Shown in pieces: positions 35,494 through 46,895 of a DNA stretch of 60,927 nucleotides (positions within the stretch are counted from its first letter, which is position 1; each line of letters starts with the position of its first letter). Source of the stretch: Acrasis kona. Lineage: Eukaryota; Heterolobosea; Eutetramitea; Acrasida; Acrasidae. Location: positions 1 to 60,927 of the forward strand of contig JAOPGA020000945.1 of the NCBI GenBank assembly GCA_026419775.2, written 5' to 3'. Under the pieces are notes generated by a model that saw nothing but the letters and a program-made list of their open reading frames with translations, was not told the origin of the DNA and made no database searches. Position numbers and translations under genes: made by a program.

Positions 35494-37506
35494 TTATATA
35501 CTATCCTTGTGTGTAAAAGGAAGCGGAATTTCAGTCACCACCCGATATTTTTCTGCGTTGTGAAGATGCTCATTCTCTAGACGGAACATGTTCCAAATAA
35601 ATCTTCTTAAAATTTCAAGAAAAGCTAAAGCAAACTGAATTATCTGAGAATTTAATGCAGTTGTTTGAAAATATGACCTAGCGAAGAACAGGATCAACCA
35701 CAAGAAGCGAATAGAGAAGTTTGTTGGAATAGTAATGTAATACCAAAGTGGATGGTACAATAAACGAGATCTTAGGAATTTATATTTCACACCATCTACC
35801 CGAAATAAACCCATATCCATGACCATATCCCAACCCACTTTGAAAAGAGTACTAAAGATGTTCGCTGAAAACCAGATGACCAACCAAGCAGTACTTACAT
35901 CATGTATGGTGTTGTTTTTAATGTTCTTTTGTATAAATGTCGTCAGCATTGCAATAATAGTAAATAAGTATTTTCCAGCATTAACCAATTGGTTTTTATC
36001 TCTCGAGTCATAGAATCTTCTGCAACACTGCATAAATCTAGAGTACTGGGGAAATATATTGATGATCGGCAATCCGAACTTGTATCCTGCAGAACAAATC
36101 AGTTCTAACTGAGAATTCTGTGATGGATACAAACAAAATACAAATTGTAGATCATATAAAAAATCAGACATACTTGAAAACTGGTCGGCAAACCAAAAAT
36201 CAGCAAATTTAACAGTTACAAAAGGTGCTACGCTCATTCTATAAATTCTCTTCAACAACCACAACCGAGAAGACGCACAGAGTATGGGTAGTGGCAAAGT
36301 CAAAAATGCAACATAAATAGCAAACAGGACGATTGGAATGATCCATGGGTGTATTAGATTCAAATTACCAGGTATGGCTTCGATCATATAAAACAATAAG
36401 AACGCGCACCATAAAACCAAAGCCAGCAATGTCAACTCCATGTACTGCCACAGAGACAAGTGATCTCTGGGGTTTATTTCAAAAATAAAGATATAATTTA
36501 TACTGTGCTGCTCCCACACATACACGTTGATTGAAATTAAAAAAGCCAAAACAATAGGAAACACCATTAGTCTAAATAAGAAGAACGTGAGCTCGGAATC
36601 AGGTAGCGCCTCGGTGCCATTAGAAAATATTTTAAAGTTTGAAAAGTAAACGAATAGGATCAGACCAACAAGCAGAATATTGATGCCTAGCCACAAACCA
36701 CATCTAAAAACACTAAACGTCACTTTTGGAGTAATATTAGAGGAAGCGGGCGGTCTAAGTTTATTCATGGCGTCTTTTCGCTTGCCAGAATATAACTGAT
36801 CAGTAAAGATTTTTTCAGATTCCTCAAGCATCGTCTCAACCTTATTATTACTTATGAATGGCTCTTGACGCACAAGTTCATCAAGAGCATCACTCAATTG
36901 ATTTTCTGAATATTTCGAAAATTTCTTAATAATTTTTATACAAGCGGCATAATTCAATTTTTTATAATTGTCTAATAGTACAAGCGAATAATAATGGTCT
37001 TGGTATGCTCTTTGCAATACATTAATGTGCTTCTTCTTGACGGAGTGACCAGATCTCTCCCTGATGGCTTTTTCTTCAATTTGGCCTTTAAGTTGATCGT
37101 GACGAACTTCAATTTCTTTTTCTTTTTGAAGGTAAAACTCATTAATGTCGTTGATTTGTACAATGAGGGCATCCAGAAAGTCGTGACTCTCCTCGGGAAA
37201 ATTCTTTATAAGATCCTCAACTTGCTCTGTTACGAACCGGTTGTCTGATTTTGTTATTGTGGCTGCAATTGGTTTCTCCTCTCCTTCTTGTGGATCGTCA
37301 TTATTGTCAACTACCACCACATTAAGTTCTTGCTCTTCCTTTTTGTCCTTTACCGTGCTATTTTTACGAATGCGTTTCTGCATTTTTTCGTCCTCTTGTC
37401 TGACCTTAACAATGTGTTTGATCTTTTTTTTCATAGCCTTATAGTTAAAGAAGCGAGACTGCCACTCGGGCGTCGCATTTGTTGCTAGCTTTTTGCCGAA
37501 CTTCAT
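35494..37506 (-). CDS. SPX-EXS phosphate transporter, XPR1/PHO1/SYG1 family
   Basis: A single exon of 670 aa. The N-terminal SPX domain begins MKFGKKLATNATPEWQSRFF and contains the Lys-rich helix (AMKKKIKHIV) that binds inositol pyrophosphates. Several membrane helices follow, then the EXS domain with FADFWFADQFSSMSDFLYDL and further spans. Members export phosphate and sense phosphate status through SPX. The length is near the family norm and no frameshift is seen. A TTACAATTCTAATG element lies ~20 nt upstream. Confidence 0.92.
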   Translation of the reverse strand: MKFGKKLATNATPEWQSRFFNYKAMKKKIKHIVKVRQEDEKMQKRIRKNSTVKDKKEEQELNVVVVDNNDDPQEGEEKPIAATITKSDNRFVTEQVEDLIKNFPEESHDFLDALIVQINDINEFYLQKEKEIEVRHDQLKGQIEEKAIRERSGHSVKKKHINVLQRAYQDHYYSLVLLDNYKKLNYAACIKIIKKFSKYSENQLSDALDELVRQEPFISNNKVETMLEESEKIFTDQLYSGKRKDAMNKLRPPASSNITPKVTFSVFRCGLWLGINILLVGLILFVYFSNFKIFSNGTEALPDSELTFFLFRLMVFPIVLAFLISINVYVWEQHSINYIFIFEINPRDHLSLWQYMELTLLALVLWCAFLLFYMIEAIPGNLNLIHPWIIPIVLFAIYVAFLTLPLPILCASSRLWLLKRIYRMSVAPFVTVKFADFWFADQFSSMSDFLYDLQFVFCLYPSQNSQLELICSAGYKFGLPIINIFPQYSRFMQCCRRFYDSRDKNQLVNAGKYLFTIIAMLTTFIQKNIKNNTIHDVSTAWLVIWFSANIFSTLFKVGWDMVMDMGLFRVDGVKYKFLRSRLLYHPLWYYITIPTNFSIRFLWLILFFARSYFQTTALNSQIIQFALAFLEILRRFIWNMFRLENEHLHNAEKYRVVTEIPLPFTHKDSI

Positions 37507-37765
37507 ACTGCCTTCTTTTTCATTAGAATTGTAAAAATTAAAACACCACTTCTGGTTAAAATTAAATTTGAAGGATATAAAAGAGCAAGGAGTTTTTTAT
37601 TTTTAACCAGTAGTATACCTGCATTAACCGCCTTAATAAAACTCTCCTCTTATTTCAGCTTAACTCCTTTACATGTGGTGATTTAACACTTTCGAATCGT
37701 CTCAATATTTCTCTGATTTGTTTATAGTTGACCGGATGATCGATTTAGTAAGTATCTTCGGGTAA

Positions 37766-38293
<528 letters not shown>

Positions 38294-38651
38294 ATAATTG
38301 TAATAAATGTGTCAATATCTACAAAAACTATTTGTTTTATTCTTGTTGACGAAGAAATTTTGATATTCAGTAACACATGTGAATCTTCGGGACTTAATCA
38401 AAAACCCAATTTACTCATATGAAATTGATAGAATGCGAATTATCAATTGGAAATTTAAGTCGAACTACATTAACAGCCGAGGAAGATTCAGAGGCATGTT
38501 TATTAATGTTTGTTCCATTTTCAACAAAAATTAACTTTTTTAAAATGTTGAAGAATGTCTAATGTTTGTAAATCTTCCACAAACTACATTTAATACCTTG
38601 GCAATTTAATTTCACTATAACCTTGTGTAGGGTAATGATGGGATCGCATAA
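38294..38651. other. intergenic, nothing supported
   Basis: AT-rich. It begins with AATAAA-type signals of the polyubiquitin gene (TAATAAATG ~12 nt after the stop). No further feature. Confidence 0.5.
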
Positions 38652-39203
38652 ATGCATCCGTTTGTAAAGGTAAATTATTGTAAAAAATGTAATCGTTGGT
38701 TATTTTTGGATGTTGAGAAGTTGTGCAACATGGATATACACTCCCCTATAGTTATCATAGCGGTGCGAATCGTATCTTTCCCCTTCATTTTATTGTTTAT
38801 ATGTGTGGACAAAATCATAAAATTATTCAAAGCACCTAAAAAGCCTAAACAAATTCAACAGTGGTCCATACAAAGCATGCAGAATAGACTTCAAGAAAGA
38901 AAATCACAAATGTCCAAAGTAATACCATTACTAGAAGACGACCAGAATTATCAAAGTGCAATGCTTCAAATAAAAGAAGCGAGGAGGGAAGTGTATCAAC
39001 TTGAAAAGAGAATACGGCAGCTTAAAAGAACAGTAAAAGGCCTAAGTGCAAGCAAATCTGAAAGGAAGAGGAGGTTATCAGTCAACAAACTCAAGATTAG
39101 AACGGAGCAAATTCTAAGAACAGTACCTACCCCAAAAACAACCCCCACCCCAACGTTTGAAGGTCAAACTGAGTATGAAACTTTGAATAATCAAGTGGTG
39201 TGA
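38652..39203 (+). CDS. single-pass membrane protein with coiled coil, unknown
   Basis: 183 aa from ATG 38652; an in-frame ATG (MDIHSPIV) 26 codons later is an alternative start. One hydrophobic span (IVIIAVRIVSFPFILLFICV) comes first. A basic linker (KAPKKPKQ), a coiled coil (EARREVYQLEKRIRQLKRTV) and a Pro/Thr-rich tail follow. No family recognised. Confidence 0.55.
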   Translation: MHPFVKVNYCKKCNRWLFLDVEKLCNMDIHSPIVIIAVRIVSFPFILLFICVDKIIKLFKAPKKPKQIQQWSIQSMQNRLQERKSQMSKVIPLLEDDQNYQSAMLQIKEARREVYQLEKRIRQLKRTVKGLSASKSERKRRLSVNKLKIRTEQILRTVPTPKTTPTPTFEGQTEYETLNNQVV

Positions 39204-39546
39204 AGTCTGTTTACAGCGAAACACAGTACGTTCCGTCCGCATTTTTGGAAATTACTAATGAACTTTGATTACGGTTCTTCAAGTCAAGGACGCTTAGAGC
39301 GAGGTTTAGACATAATAGTTTACTGTACTTTATATAAAAATGCATTTGATATTTTTTGTGAATCCTCGCACTTTAGGTCTCACATTCAAAATTGAATATT
39401 TCGCGCAATTTTCATTGACCAATTTCATCCAATGGATTTGACTAGATTTAAGTGAGTGGTCTTCGCTCATTTTTCATGATGGACAGGATTCTTTATCGCG
39501 GACTGTCTCTTTGTATTACAATACAACATCGCAATACAAGCATTAT

Positions 39547-40762
39547 ATGCAAAGAATGGCAAATAACCCCACCCTGTTTTATTCTGGCTTACGCTCTAAA
39601 TCTAGGGATGTGAATGTTATGCAGGAGTTACCAGAGGTACCAAGAAACGTCAAGATGGTGTCCAGTGGAAGGGGAAATCTATGTATTGTGACGCATGATG
39701 ATCAAATATACACACTCGATCGCGACTCCTTGGAACCGAGATTATCACGAATTGATCCAAGTGGTGAAATTCTAAACGGTAGGAGAATACAAGCAGCCTC
39801 GTGTGGTGGGTATCATACCATAATACTTACTGGTAAGTACATTTTATAAATGCACATTCATGTTTGAAGAGGAGAAGCCTAGATTATTTGCGCTTGGTAC
39901 AAATTTTTTTGGAGAGTGTTTTGTTTCAACAGAAACCAAATTTTTGGAAACTCTAACCCCAATACATTTAAAAAGAAGCGCTGAAATATGCAAGATCGAT
40001 ACAGGAGCAAATTTTTCAGTTGTCATGTTCCGGGATGGAACAATACAAAGAAGCGGACACTCATGTAATTATGAGTTATGGCTCTTAGATATTCCCCCAG
40101 CAGTGAGGACATCATCAGGGTCACTACATACCGTCATAATAGCACAAAATGGTAGATGTTACGGAACTGGTTATAACGAAAGAGCGCAAGTAAGTTAAAA
40201 ACACGTATTGAAATTTACGTTCAGCTAGGGAATGGAACCACTAGAAACAGTAATGAGGCCTTCACAGAAATGTTACTTCCAGATGAGATAGAAGCCCACA
40301 ATGTCTACTGTGGAAGTATACATACACTTGTTCTGGACAGTAAGCGATCCAAATCATAGTATTTTACACTATTTAGCCCTTAACGGTTTGTGGTTGTGCG
40401 GAACTAATCTTGCAATTTCCATGAATATGCTTCCTGTATACGTTCCACAAAAGATTCGTTTCTTTGAAGGAAATAATTTGATTATAAAGGAAATATCAAC
40501 ACACCTGGCACATCATGTATCGGTCTTAACAGCTTGCGGATGCTTGTATACAGTAGGTGCGAATGGTAGAGGACAGCTTGCAACAAATAGTTTTGAATCA
40601 AAGTCACAATTCCATAAAGTTCAACTTGAGTTGGGGACCAAACACATTTTGAGTACTGTTGTCGGAGAGAATAATACATTTATAATAGTAGGTGAGCACA
40701 AACCAAATAGCATACAAAGAAGGATAAATAGTTTTTTTGATTTAACATTCATCTTTTCATGA
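39547..40762 (+). CDS. RCC1-like repeat protein (first of two)
   Basis: Four exons, 39547..39832, 39870..40189, 40225..40339 and 40377..40762, with introns of 37, 35 and 37 nt, all in frame. The product is at least 368 aa. RCC1-type blades recur: ASCGGYHTIILT, RLFALGTNFFGE, CYGTGYNERAQ, CGSIHTLVLD and LYTVGANGRGQL. The true start may lie upstream: the frame stays open to 39442 without an ATG. It may act as a GTPase exchange factor or as a general beta-propeller scaffold. It is probably a paralogue of 46896-48001. Confidence 0.78.
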
Positions 40763-41189
40763 AAAAGTGCATGTACATTGTGTAATAAAAGTGTAAAATT
40801 TTGGATATTCACAACATATCGTGCTCCGATAATCTAGAGAGTTTGAACAAGTTGTTCTATATCATTAGATATTTACCGGTAACAGTGAGGCTGAGGTCTA
40901 ACAACTAGACAACTCATCTTTTACTTCCGGGATTAACAAATGATCTATTAATTTATGTTAGTGAGTAAACGTAGAATTACAACACAACCCATTATGGGAC
41001 ATCAAATTGTTCTCCTCAAAAATTTACAACATTTAGAGAAATGTACAGGATTTGTTGTTGTCGACAGGAAGGTTTGTCGTTAACTTCAAGGTAATTTGTG
41101 CACTGTAACGGATTACCGAAGGGTTTTTCAAAACATTATGGAGGAATAACAGTCAAGACAATAACGAGTCAATTAATTATGAAAAGGCA
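40763..41189. other. intergenic, nothing supported
   Basis: Tail-to-tail gap between the RCC1-like and acetyltransferase genes. No coding signal, repeat or RNA seen. Confidence 0.5.
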
Positions 41190-41981
41190 TTATATTTTGG
41201 AAAGCATCAACCAATCCGAGGTTGCTTTTTCTTCGTATCCAAGACTCTTGAATAAATATTTACTCAAATCATTTTTATGATAAATGTAACAGAATGGAGT
41301 TGAACCGTCCTCAAGGAGTTTCTCTCCAAGGTTTGTAACAAGTATCTTTGAGAACGATTTTCCTCTATATTCAGGTTCAACATAAACCATACCAATTGCT
41401 CCATATTCTTGCACAAGTGCCCATGCTACAAGTTGGGTTGTTCCATTGACATCGACATAAATTCCGATAGTTGGGCGATGTTCACACAAAAATTGAACGT
41501 AGCTTAATGTGTGTTCAGACCCATATGTCCATCTTGAGTTAACAAGTTGGGCGTCTGTGACACTTAGTTTTTTCACAATAACATCTTGTGGGATGTGAAC
41601 GGATGGTTGGGCAATGTTTGTGTTGTAAACATAAAGAAGGCAAGGTGACGCTTCAAAAGTGAAGTTACAAGAGTGAGCAAGTTTCTCAACAAATTCTCGG
41701 TGCTTAATGTTAATAGCAGACATTTTGATGTATCCATCTTCTTTTTTATGGTTCGATAGTACTTTGTGCAAAGCAGACCGTAGCTGTTCATCATTGTTAC
41801 AAGATATAAAATGAACGTCTCTGAGGTCAGACCTTTTCTTCACAACCATTACAAATTGTTCACAAGTTTCATCTGTAACAACCTGTACATCTTTGGTTCT
41901 TTCTTGATATTGAAAGTAGTGTTGAACGTTTATCGAGTCTGGCTTTGTTGCTTCTATGACGCGACCAAAGTTGATTGTCAT
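41190..41981 (-). CDS. GNAT acetyltransferase, GLYAT/FR47-like
   Basis: A single exon of 263 aa. The C-terminal ~120 residues show a GNAT core: LVAWALVQEYGAIGMVYVEP is the central strand, YRGKSFSKIL the acetyl-CoA loop (usual R/QxxGxG/A altered to RGKSFS), and a LFKSLGYEE end follows. The N-terminal half resembles the glycine N-acyltransferase-like group in length. The substrate is unknown. A TTGTAA element directly precedes the ATG. Confidence 0.72.
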   Translation of the reverse strand: MTINFGRVIEATKPDSINVQHYFQYQERTKDVQVVTDETCEQFVMVVKKRSDLRDVHFISCNNDEQLRSALHKVLSNHKKEDGYIKMSAINIKHREFVEKLAHSCNFTFEASPCLLYVYNTNIAQPSVHIPQDVIVKKLSVTDAQLVNSRWTYGSEHTLSYVQFLCEHRPTIGIYVDVNGTTQLVAWALVQEYGAIGMVYVEPEYRGKSFSKILVTNLGEKLLEDGSTPFCYIYHKNDLSKYLFKSLGYEEKATSDWLMLSKI

Positions 41982-42158
41982 TTTTTACAATTCACACGCA
42001 ACAAGTATGCTCAAATTGTTGATGACACCATCATGTTCAAATCACCGAATATTATCATTTCAAAACACTCCACTGTTTTTAATAAAATACATGTTTGTTG
42101 AGAGAATGCTGTGTTATATTGTCAAATGTAATGATTGCACTTTTTATTGTAAATTGAG

Positions 42159-43370
42159 ATGGAGAATATCGCCCGTGAGTTTAGAAGGCAGTCAGATCAG
42201 CATGAGCGCTTTCTAAAAGATGCTGTATTCAAAATAAGTCAAAGAGAGCAAACTTTTGAACAACTTTATCAAATCAAGACGTCGGAATTGAACTTGAGGG
42301 AACAAACAGTTATTGATTCGGAAAGGACAGCAGATCAGCAAAAATTGGATGTTGATAAAAGAGAAACTGAAATCGCATTCAGAGAAAAAAGCTTATTTGA
42401 TAGAGAGAAAGATCTCATCCAACGCGAGATTGCTGTACAGCAGAATAAAATAAGGGGAGACGTCGAATCGCAGAGTGAAGATATTTCAATAGAGGAGGAT
42501 GAACCCGTTTATAAGAAAACTCACTTGGTAAGTGCAAGTGAGGACCGCTCGCTAAGAGTTTGGGAGGTGGAATCTGGTCGCTGTGATGTTATGATTACAG
42601 AAAGTCAAAATGCAATATGGTCACTGATAGATCTTGGAGAGGGATTCATATCTAGCACAGATGATAAGATTATAAGAATATGGGACTTGAACACAAAAGA
42701 GTGCTGTAGAACATTATCTGGACATGTTTATTCAATTTATTGCATCATTAAGCTTCACAACTATAAAATCGTTAGTGCTAGCGCTGACAAGACAGTCAAG
42801 GTTTGGAGCATCGTGTCTGGAAAGTGCTTAAGAACAATTAATCATAACGAAGCTGTATGCTCTCTCGCTCACATCTCTGGCGATATAGTAGCTTGTGGTT
42901 GTGATTTTGGCTCCTTGTACCTGTGGGACACCACCACTGGTAAAAATACAAGCACTTTGTTGGGTCACAAGAATAGAGTGTGCAGCATAGTGCTACTGGA
43001 CCCAAAGAAAATGGCTAGCAGCAGCAGAGACGGCACGGTAAAGATATGGGACCTCGCTTCTAATTGTTGCGTACACACAATAAACAGTCATGTAGAATCC
43101 GTTTATACAATCCTTCCCCTTAACGAAGGTATTATTGTAACAGGTGGTCAGGATTCAACAGTGCAGTTACATAGCTACGTGACTGGATTTTGCATCAGAA
43201 AACTACAAGGCCACAACAGCGCGGTCTATTGTATATCCAGAGTCGACGATAACACCATTGCCACCGGCGGACGTGATCATACCATTCGGTACTGGGATTT
43301 GAATTCAGGCAAGTGCACCAAACAATTAACAGGACACAAGGACACAATAAGGTCAATCATTTCTATTTAA
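42159..43370 (+). CDS. WD40 repeat protein with N-terminal coiled coil
   Basis: A single exon of 403 aa. Residues ~1-110 are a charged coiled coil. From ~120 to the end about seven WD repeats form one propeller, with classic ends (DRSLRVWEVESG, DKIIRIWDLNT, DKTVKVWSI, DGTVKIWDL, DHTIRYWDLNSG). No F-box is present. It is likely a scaffold. Its TAA stop overlaps the opposite-strand hydrolase stop by three bases; the two CDS share four. Confidence 0.85.
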   Translation: MENIAREFRRQSDQHERFLKDAVFKISQREQTFEQLYQIKTSELNLREQTVIDSERTADQQKLDVDKRETEIAFREKSLFDREKDLIQREIAVQQNKIRGDVESQSEDISIEEDEPVYKKTHLVSASEDRSLRVWEVESGRCDVMITESQNAIWSLIDLGEGFISSTDDKIIRIWDLNTKECCRTLSGHVYSIYCIIKLHNYKIVSASADKTVKVWSIVSGKCLRTINHNEAVCSLAHISGDIVACGCDFGSLYLWDTTTGKNTSTLLGHKNRVCSIVLLDPKKMASSSRDGTVKIWDLASNCCVHTINSHVESVYTILPLNEGIIVTGGQDSTVQLHSYVTGFCIRKLQGHNSAVYCISRVDDNTIATGGRDHTIRYWDLNSGKCTKQLTGHKDTIRSIISI

Positions 43371-44463
43371 GCTTTTTTATTAACAACATCGCGAACTATA
43401 TTGGCCAGCTCCGGAGAAGACAAAACTGAATAATGATCATAGTTATGTAACGTTTCGAGCTTCGAGTCAGGAGATAATGTTTTCAAATCCTCCAAGTAGT
43501 GTTTATATAAATCCTTGTCGTCCTTTCTTAATACATCAAAGTAATTTCTTCTAATTTTGTGTTCCTTGTCATGATTTACGTTAACGACCACGATCGGAGT
43601 GATTGAGTTTTGAGTGGCCCTTGATTCGTCCACTTGCTTAGCGCTGAGCTTACTTTGACTCAATTCTTTCAAATACGTTTCATAATAGTAATCCTTATAC
43701 AGTTGAGTTCTAATCCAGGCCTCGCTTTTAGGAGAAGCGGTGGCGTAGATTGGAGCGTCGTTAATGTTTGGTTTGATTTTCGAAACAATCTCAATGAAAC
43801 CTAAAAAGTTCATTAGCGACAACAAGAGGTAAGGCGAGCTGGATTGTTCCGCGTAGCCTTGGTACCACTTTTCTTCGTTCAAGATCATTTTTTCGTGATT
43901 GGGGGACACGAGTACTGTGGATGCGACGCCATCTTTGAGGCGATCTCTTAATAGACGCGCAATCAGACATCCTGATCCGTGCCCTACAAGTACAACTTTG
44001 TTGCCGTCCTCCACTAGTTTTTGCTCCTCGATCAGGGAGCCAACCTCCGAGGTCATGTTGCTCGCGTGTCGAGGGGCACTACTAAATTCACTGTATCCGT
44101 AACCGAATCGATCGTAGCGAATCACTCTGTTTACGTTGGGGTTATCTTTGATAATTGCGTCTTGTAGTGTCTCGAAAACCTCTGAAGGTTCGCCATAATC
44201 TCCTATCAGCACGACAGATGTTTTAGATGTTTGGTTGGGTGTTCGTGGTGATGACACAAAATGTAATTCGTGATTAAAAGTTCTCAAAATTTCTCCTTGT
44301 TGTGGATAATTTATCTAAAATGCTTTAACATCAACATTATGTGAAAAGTTACCTTGTCGTCATAGTTAACTTTTTTATAATGAGATAACGTAGTGAACGC
44401 TATAAAACCAGCATTCGCCAACACAACAGAGCCACCGTACCTTATATACTTTGCGATATTCAT
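43367..44463 (-). CDS. membrane-anchored alpha/beta hydrolase
   Basis: Exons 44353..44463 and 43367..44314 (38-nt intron, phase 0) give 352 aa. Exon 1 encodes a start helix (YGGSVVLANAGFIAF), probably a membrane anchor. The hydrolase fold shows SVVLIGDYG, YDRFGYGYSE and the nucleophile elbow VGHGSGC with Ser, with a candidate His in YDHYSVL near the end. It is a lipase/esterase-type enzyme of unknown substrate. It shares a 42-bp upstream region with the divergent twin-CX3C gene. Confidence 0.8.
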
Positions 44464-44505
44464 CTTTGTTGAATTATTACAATCAGAGGACTCAACTTGA
44501 GGACA
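44464..44505. promoter_or_regulatory. 42-bp bidirectional promoter region
   Basis: The whole space between two divergent start codons (hydrolase minus, CX3C plus). It contains TTATTACAATC, the TTACAA/TTGTAA element seen near many starts in this window. Confidence 0.5.
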
Positions 44506-44919
44506 ATGTCAGAACAAGAGCTTGATTTCACAAATGTTCAGGGATACGTTGGTAATTTATACTCTGCATTTAACAACCCGCACTTTGCCAAATATCAGAA
44601 TCAATCCCAGTCAGACCAAGTTTTCACGGATGAGGATTGGCAAGAATTTCATAAATATCAACAAAGCCAGGAGAGAAAACAGGGGGAAGTCGCACACATA
44701 AAAGAAAGAAATAGAGATTTAAATATCATAACCAAAGAATGTTTTGATGTGTGTTTACCTTCGGATTTTTTCTACTTTAGACCATCAGGACAGATATTGA
44801 AAGAGACAGAGAGGAAATGTTTAGAAGAATGTGCAATAAAAAGTATGAAGCACCATCAACACACAAAGAAGCTATTTACAGAGGAAATGTTGAAGACACC
44901 TTTTAATCAGCTTAATTAA
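44506..44919 (+). CDS. twin CX3C protein, possible mitochondrial intermembrane-space chaperone
   Basis: 137 aa from ATG 44506; a frame from 44497 lacks a good start. Near the C-terminus lie CFDVC and CLEEC, 21 residues apart. This twin-CX3C arrangement marks small Tim proteins and other Mia40 substrates. The usual small-Tim spacing is shorter and the protein is longer than Tim9/10, so it may be another disulfide-bonded intermembrane-space protein. No presequence, as expected. Confidence 0.6.
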   Translation: MSEQELDFTNVQGYVGNLYSAFNNPHFAKYQNQSQSDQVFTDEDWQEFHKYQQSQERKQGEVAHIKERNRDLNIITKECFDVCLPSDFFYFRPSGQILKETERKCLEECAIKSMKHHQHTKKLFTEEMLKTPFNQLN

Positions 44920-45020
44920 CCTCTGTCCGACCACTCATATTATTGTAATCCTGTTCGTTAGGACCTCGCAGGTTGTGTACAATCCAATAATCATGTAAAA
45001 CATGAACAATACAAAACTCA

Positions 45021-45876
45021 TTAAATGCATTGCATGTTTTCTATACACTTGTCAACGTAACGATAAACGTCTTTGTCCTTTGGATCCCAGACTTCTTCGT
45101 TTACAACTCTGGATCCATAATATGTCGTTACAAAACACGTACGAAAGGCAGCCCGTTACTTCAAGTCATCACCCACATAGAAAACGGACATTGCAGTTTC
45201 CGGTCTACTCCACGGAGAAAGCTCTCTTAGTGCTTTACGTTTAAATGTCTTTACAGGTTGGGGTGGAGGCGAAGGGTCGGAAGGCTTAGGAGAGCTGCTC
45301 TTCTTCTTTTTCTTGGCTATGACTTTTGACAGCTCTGGTTCACTGATGGACCTAACCCTTCCATCTAAATGCTCAATGTTAAAGATGGAAGGTAATTTGA
45401 TTGGATCCTTGTCTGCGCAAGCACCTTGAGTGCTTGAGCTTTTCATTTTGTACTCTTTTTGTGGTGGAACTTTACGGATGACTGGTGAGACTTCAACGAA
45501 TTTGATAGGTGGAGCAACAACATCTGGAGCAATTTCGACATCAACATCCCTGAAGTTATTTATTTGGATTTCCCTTATTGGAGCCGGGGGGCTTTATACT
45601 ACGCGGTGTATGTTGCTCCTTTTTCAACTCGAATCTCTTAAATTGTGGTTCCGTTTTCATTATTTCGGGCAAATAAAATTCGGTTAATTCTTTTTGATAT
45701 TTTCTTCTGTTTTCTGTTATATAGTTGCTTACTTCATCTGCAATGCTATTTCTTTTTCGAGGTGCGTAAATGACTCTACGCTTATCGTCATTCAGAGGTG
45801 ATATATCCATAATAAGTGTTGGTAGACCATCCTCTGCGTCTTTCAATGATGTCTCATGCAGAGTCACATATTTCAT
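45021..45876 (-). CDS. Pro-rich protein of unknown function, one frameshift
   Basis: The start is ATG 45874-45876. The frame breaks at a G6 run (45586-45591, plus strand) and resumes one base off, restoring a Pro-rich sequence (PPIKFVEVSPVIRKVPP). A 51-nt GT-AG intron (45109-45159) then removes an in-frame TAA and joins a last exon, 45021..45108, with VWDPKDKDVYRYVDKCI. About 267 residues in all. Mostly disordered with Lys- and Pro-runs; no domain recognised. The homopolymer position suggests a sequence error. Confidence 0.55.
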
Positions 45877-45945
45877 TATTGTACATTAACGTTCAACCAA
45901 CTGGTCTCTCACTTTACAATCAATATTATTCCAATCAACATAAGA

Positions 45946-46841
45946 ATGTGGACAAGTTTGATATCAATCTTCAACGCACTCTCAGAACCGATAATCATAC
46001 CGAAATCAACAAAATCTATCATAATTATCGGTGCTTGGTGCTTCGTGACATTCGCCACATCACCATATAAAACAACTCTCAAAAGAATTTAATCTCAAGT
46101 CATTTTAAAATCAGAATCCGTCAGGAGGAGAACGCATTATGAGTGGTAGCATGTCCTTGCCAAATGGTATGTGTAAAAGCGTTTTAGGAGAAGGTGCGAC
46201 TTTGATGCTGTCCACAGTAGCTCACACTATTGATAATAGCCCAGATGGAGTTAACGCCACGCTTTCTGATGGCAAAAGAATTCGTGGCCATGTAGTAGTT
46301 GTAGCACTTCCCCTCGGCTCTTAATAACTTAATTTACAACCCTCCTCTTCCGAAACATACTTCTGCGCTCAAATCTACAACCACATGGATGGGAAGTACA
46401 TCTAAGGTTGTGTTAGTCTTTTCCACACCCTTCTGGTATACAGTAAAATGGCCAACTACGTACCACGAAGATGATATTATTATAGAATGGCATGACGCTA
46501 GTCAGTTCTCTTCTCCAGCTGTGTTTGCTATTTTTGGTTTTGGAATTCCCAACACATCTGAACATCAAGTGTTAGACCAAATATCACGGTTGTTTGGAGC
46601 CCATGTTCTTGAATATTTAGTATCATACAACGCAGTCGATTGGAGTACAGAGAAGTGGACTAGCTCCAATACCAGAGATGGTTATGGACAACATCCAGTA
46701 TCTAGTAGCGAATTAAGGAAGGGATTTTGGGATAATAAAATGTATTTTTCCAGCACTGAAATGTCTGAAGAATCTGGGTATAAGGAAGGAGCAATAATAA
46801 GAGGAAAGCAAGTTGCTTCTAATATTATCAAGAATTCGTAA
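45946..46841 (+). pseudogene. flavin amine oxidase pseudogene, deleted and frameshifted
   Basis: ATG 45946 leads to a Rossmann start (KSIIIIGA) that shifts frame at once inside its GxGxxG loop. Most of the FAD and substrate domain is missing. From about 46105 a GGERI segment continues through VVVVALPLG, then shifts by one base at ~46318. The C-terminal half is long: KVVLVFSTPFW, VDWSTEKW and ESGYKEGAII. The order matches monoamine/polyamine oxidases. Full-length members are ~450-500 aa; this copy has a large internal deletion and at least two frameshifts. Confidence 0.75.
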
Positions 46842-46895
46842 GGTTTTCTGAACCTAATAAACATATGAAAGTTTACTAATTAGCGGTCAACTGGT

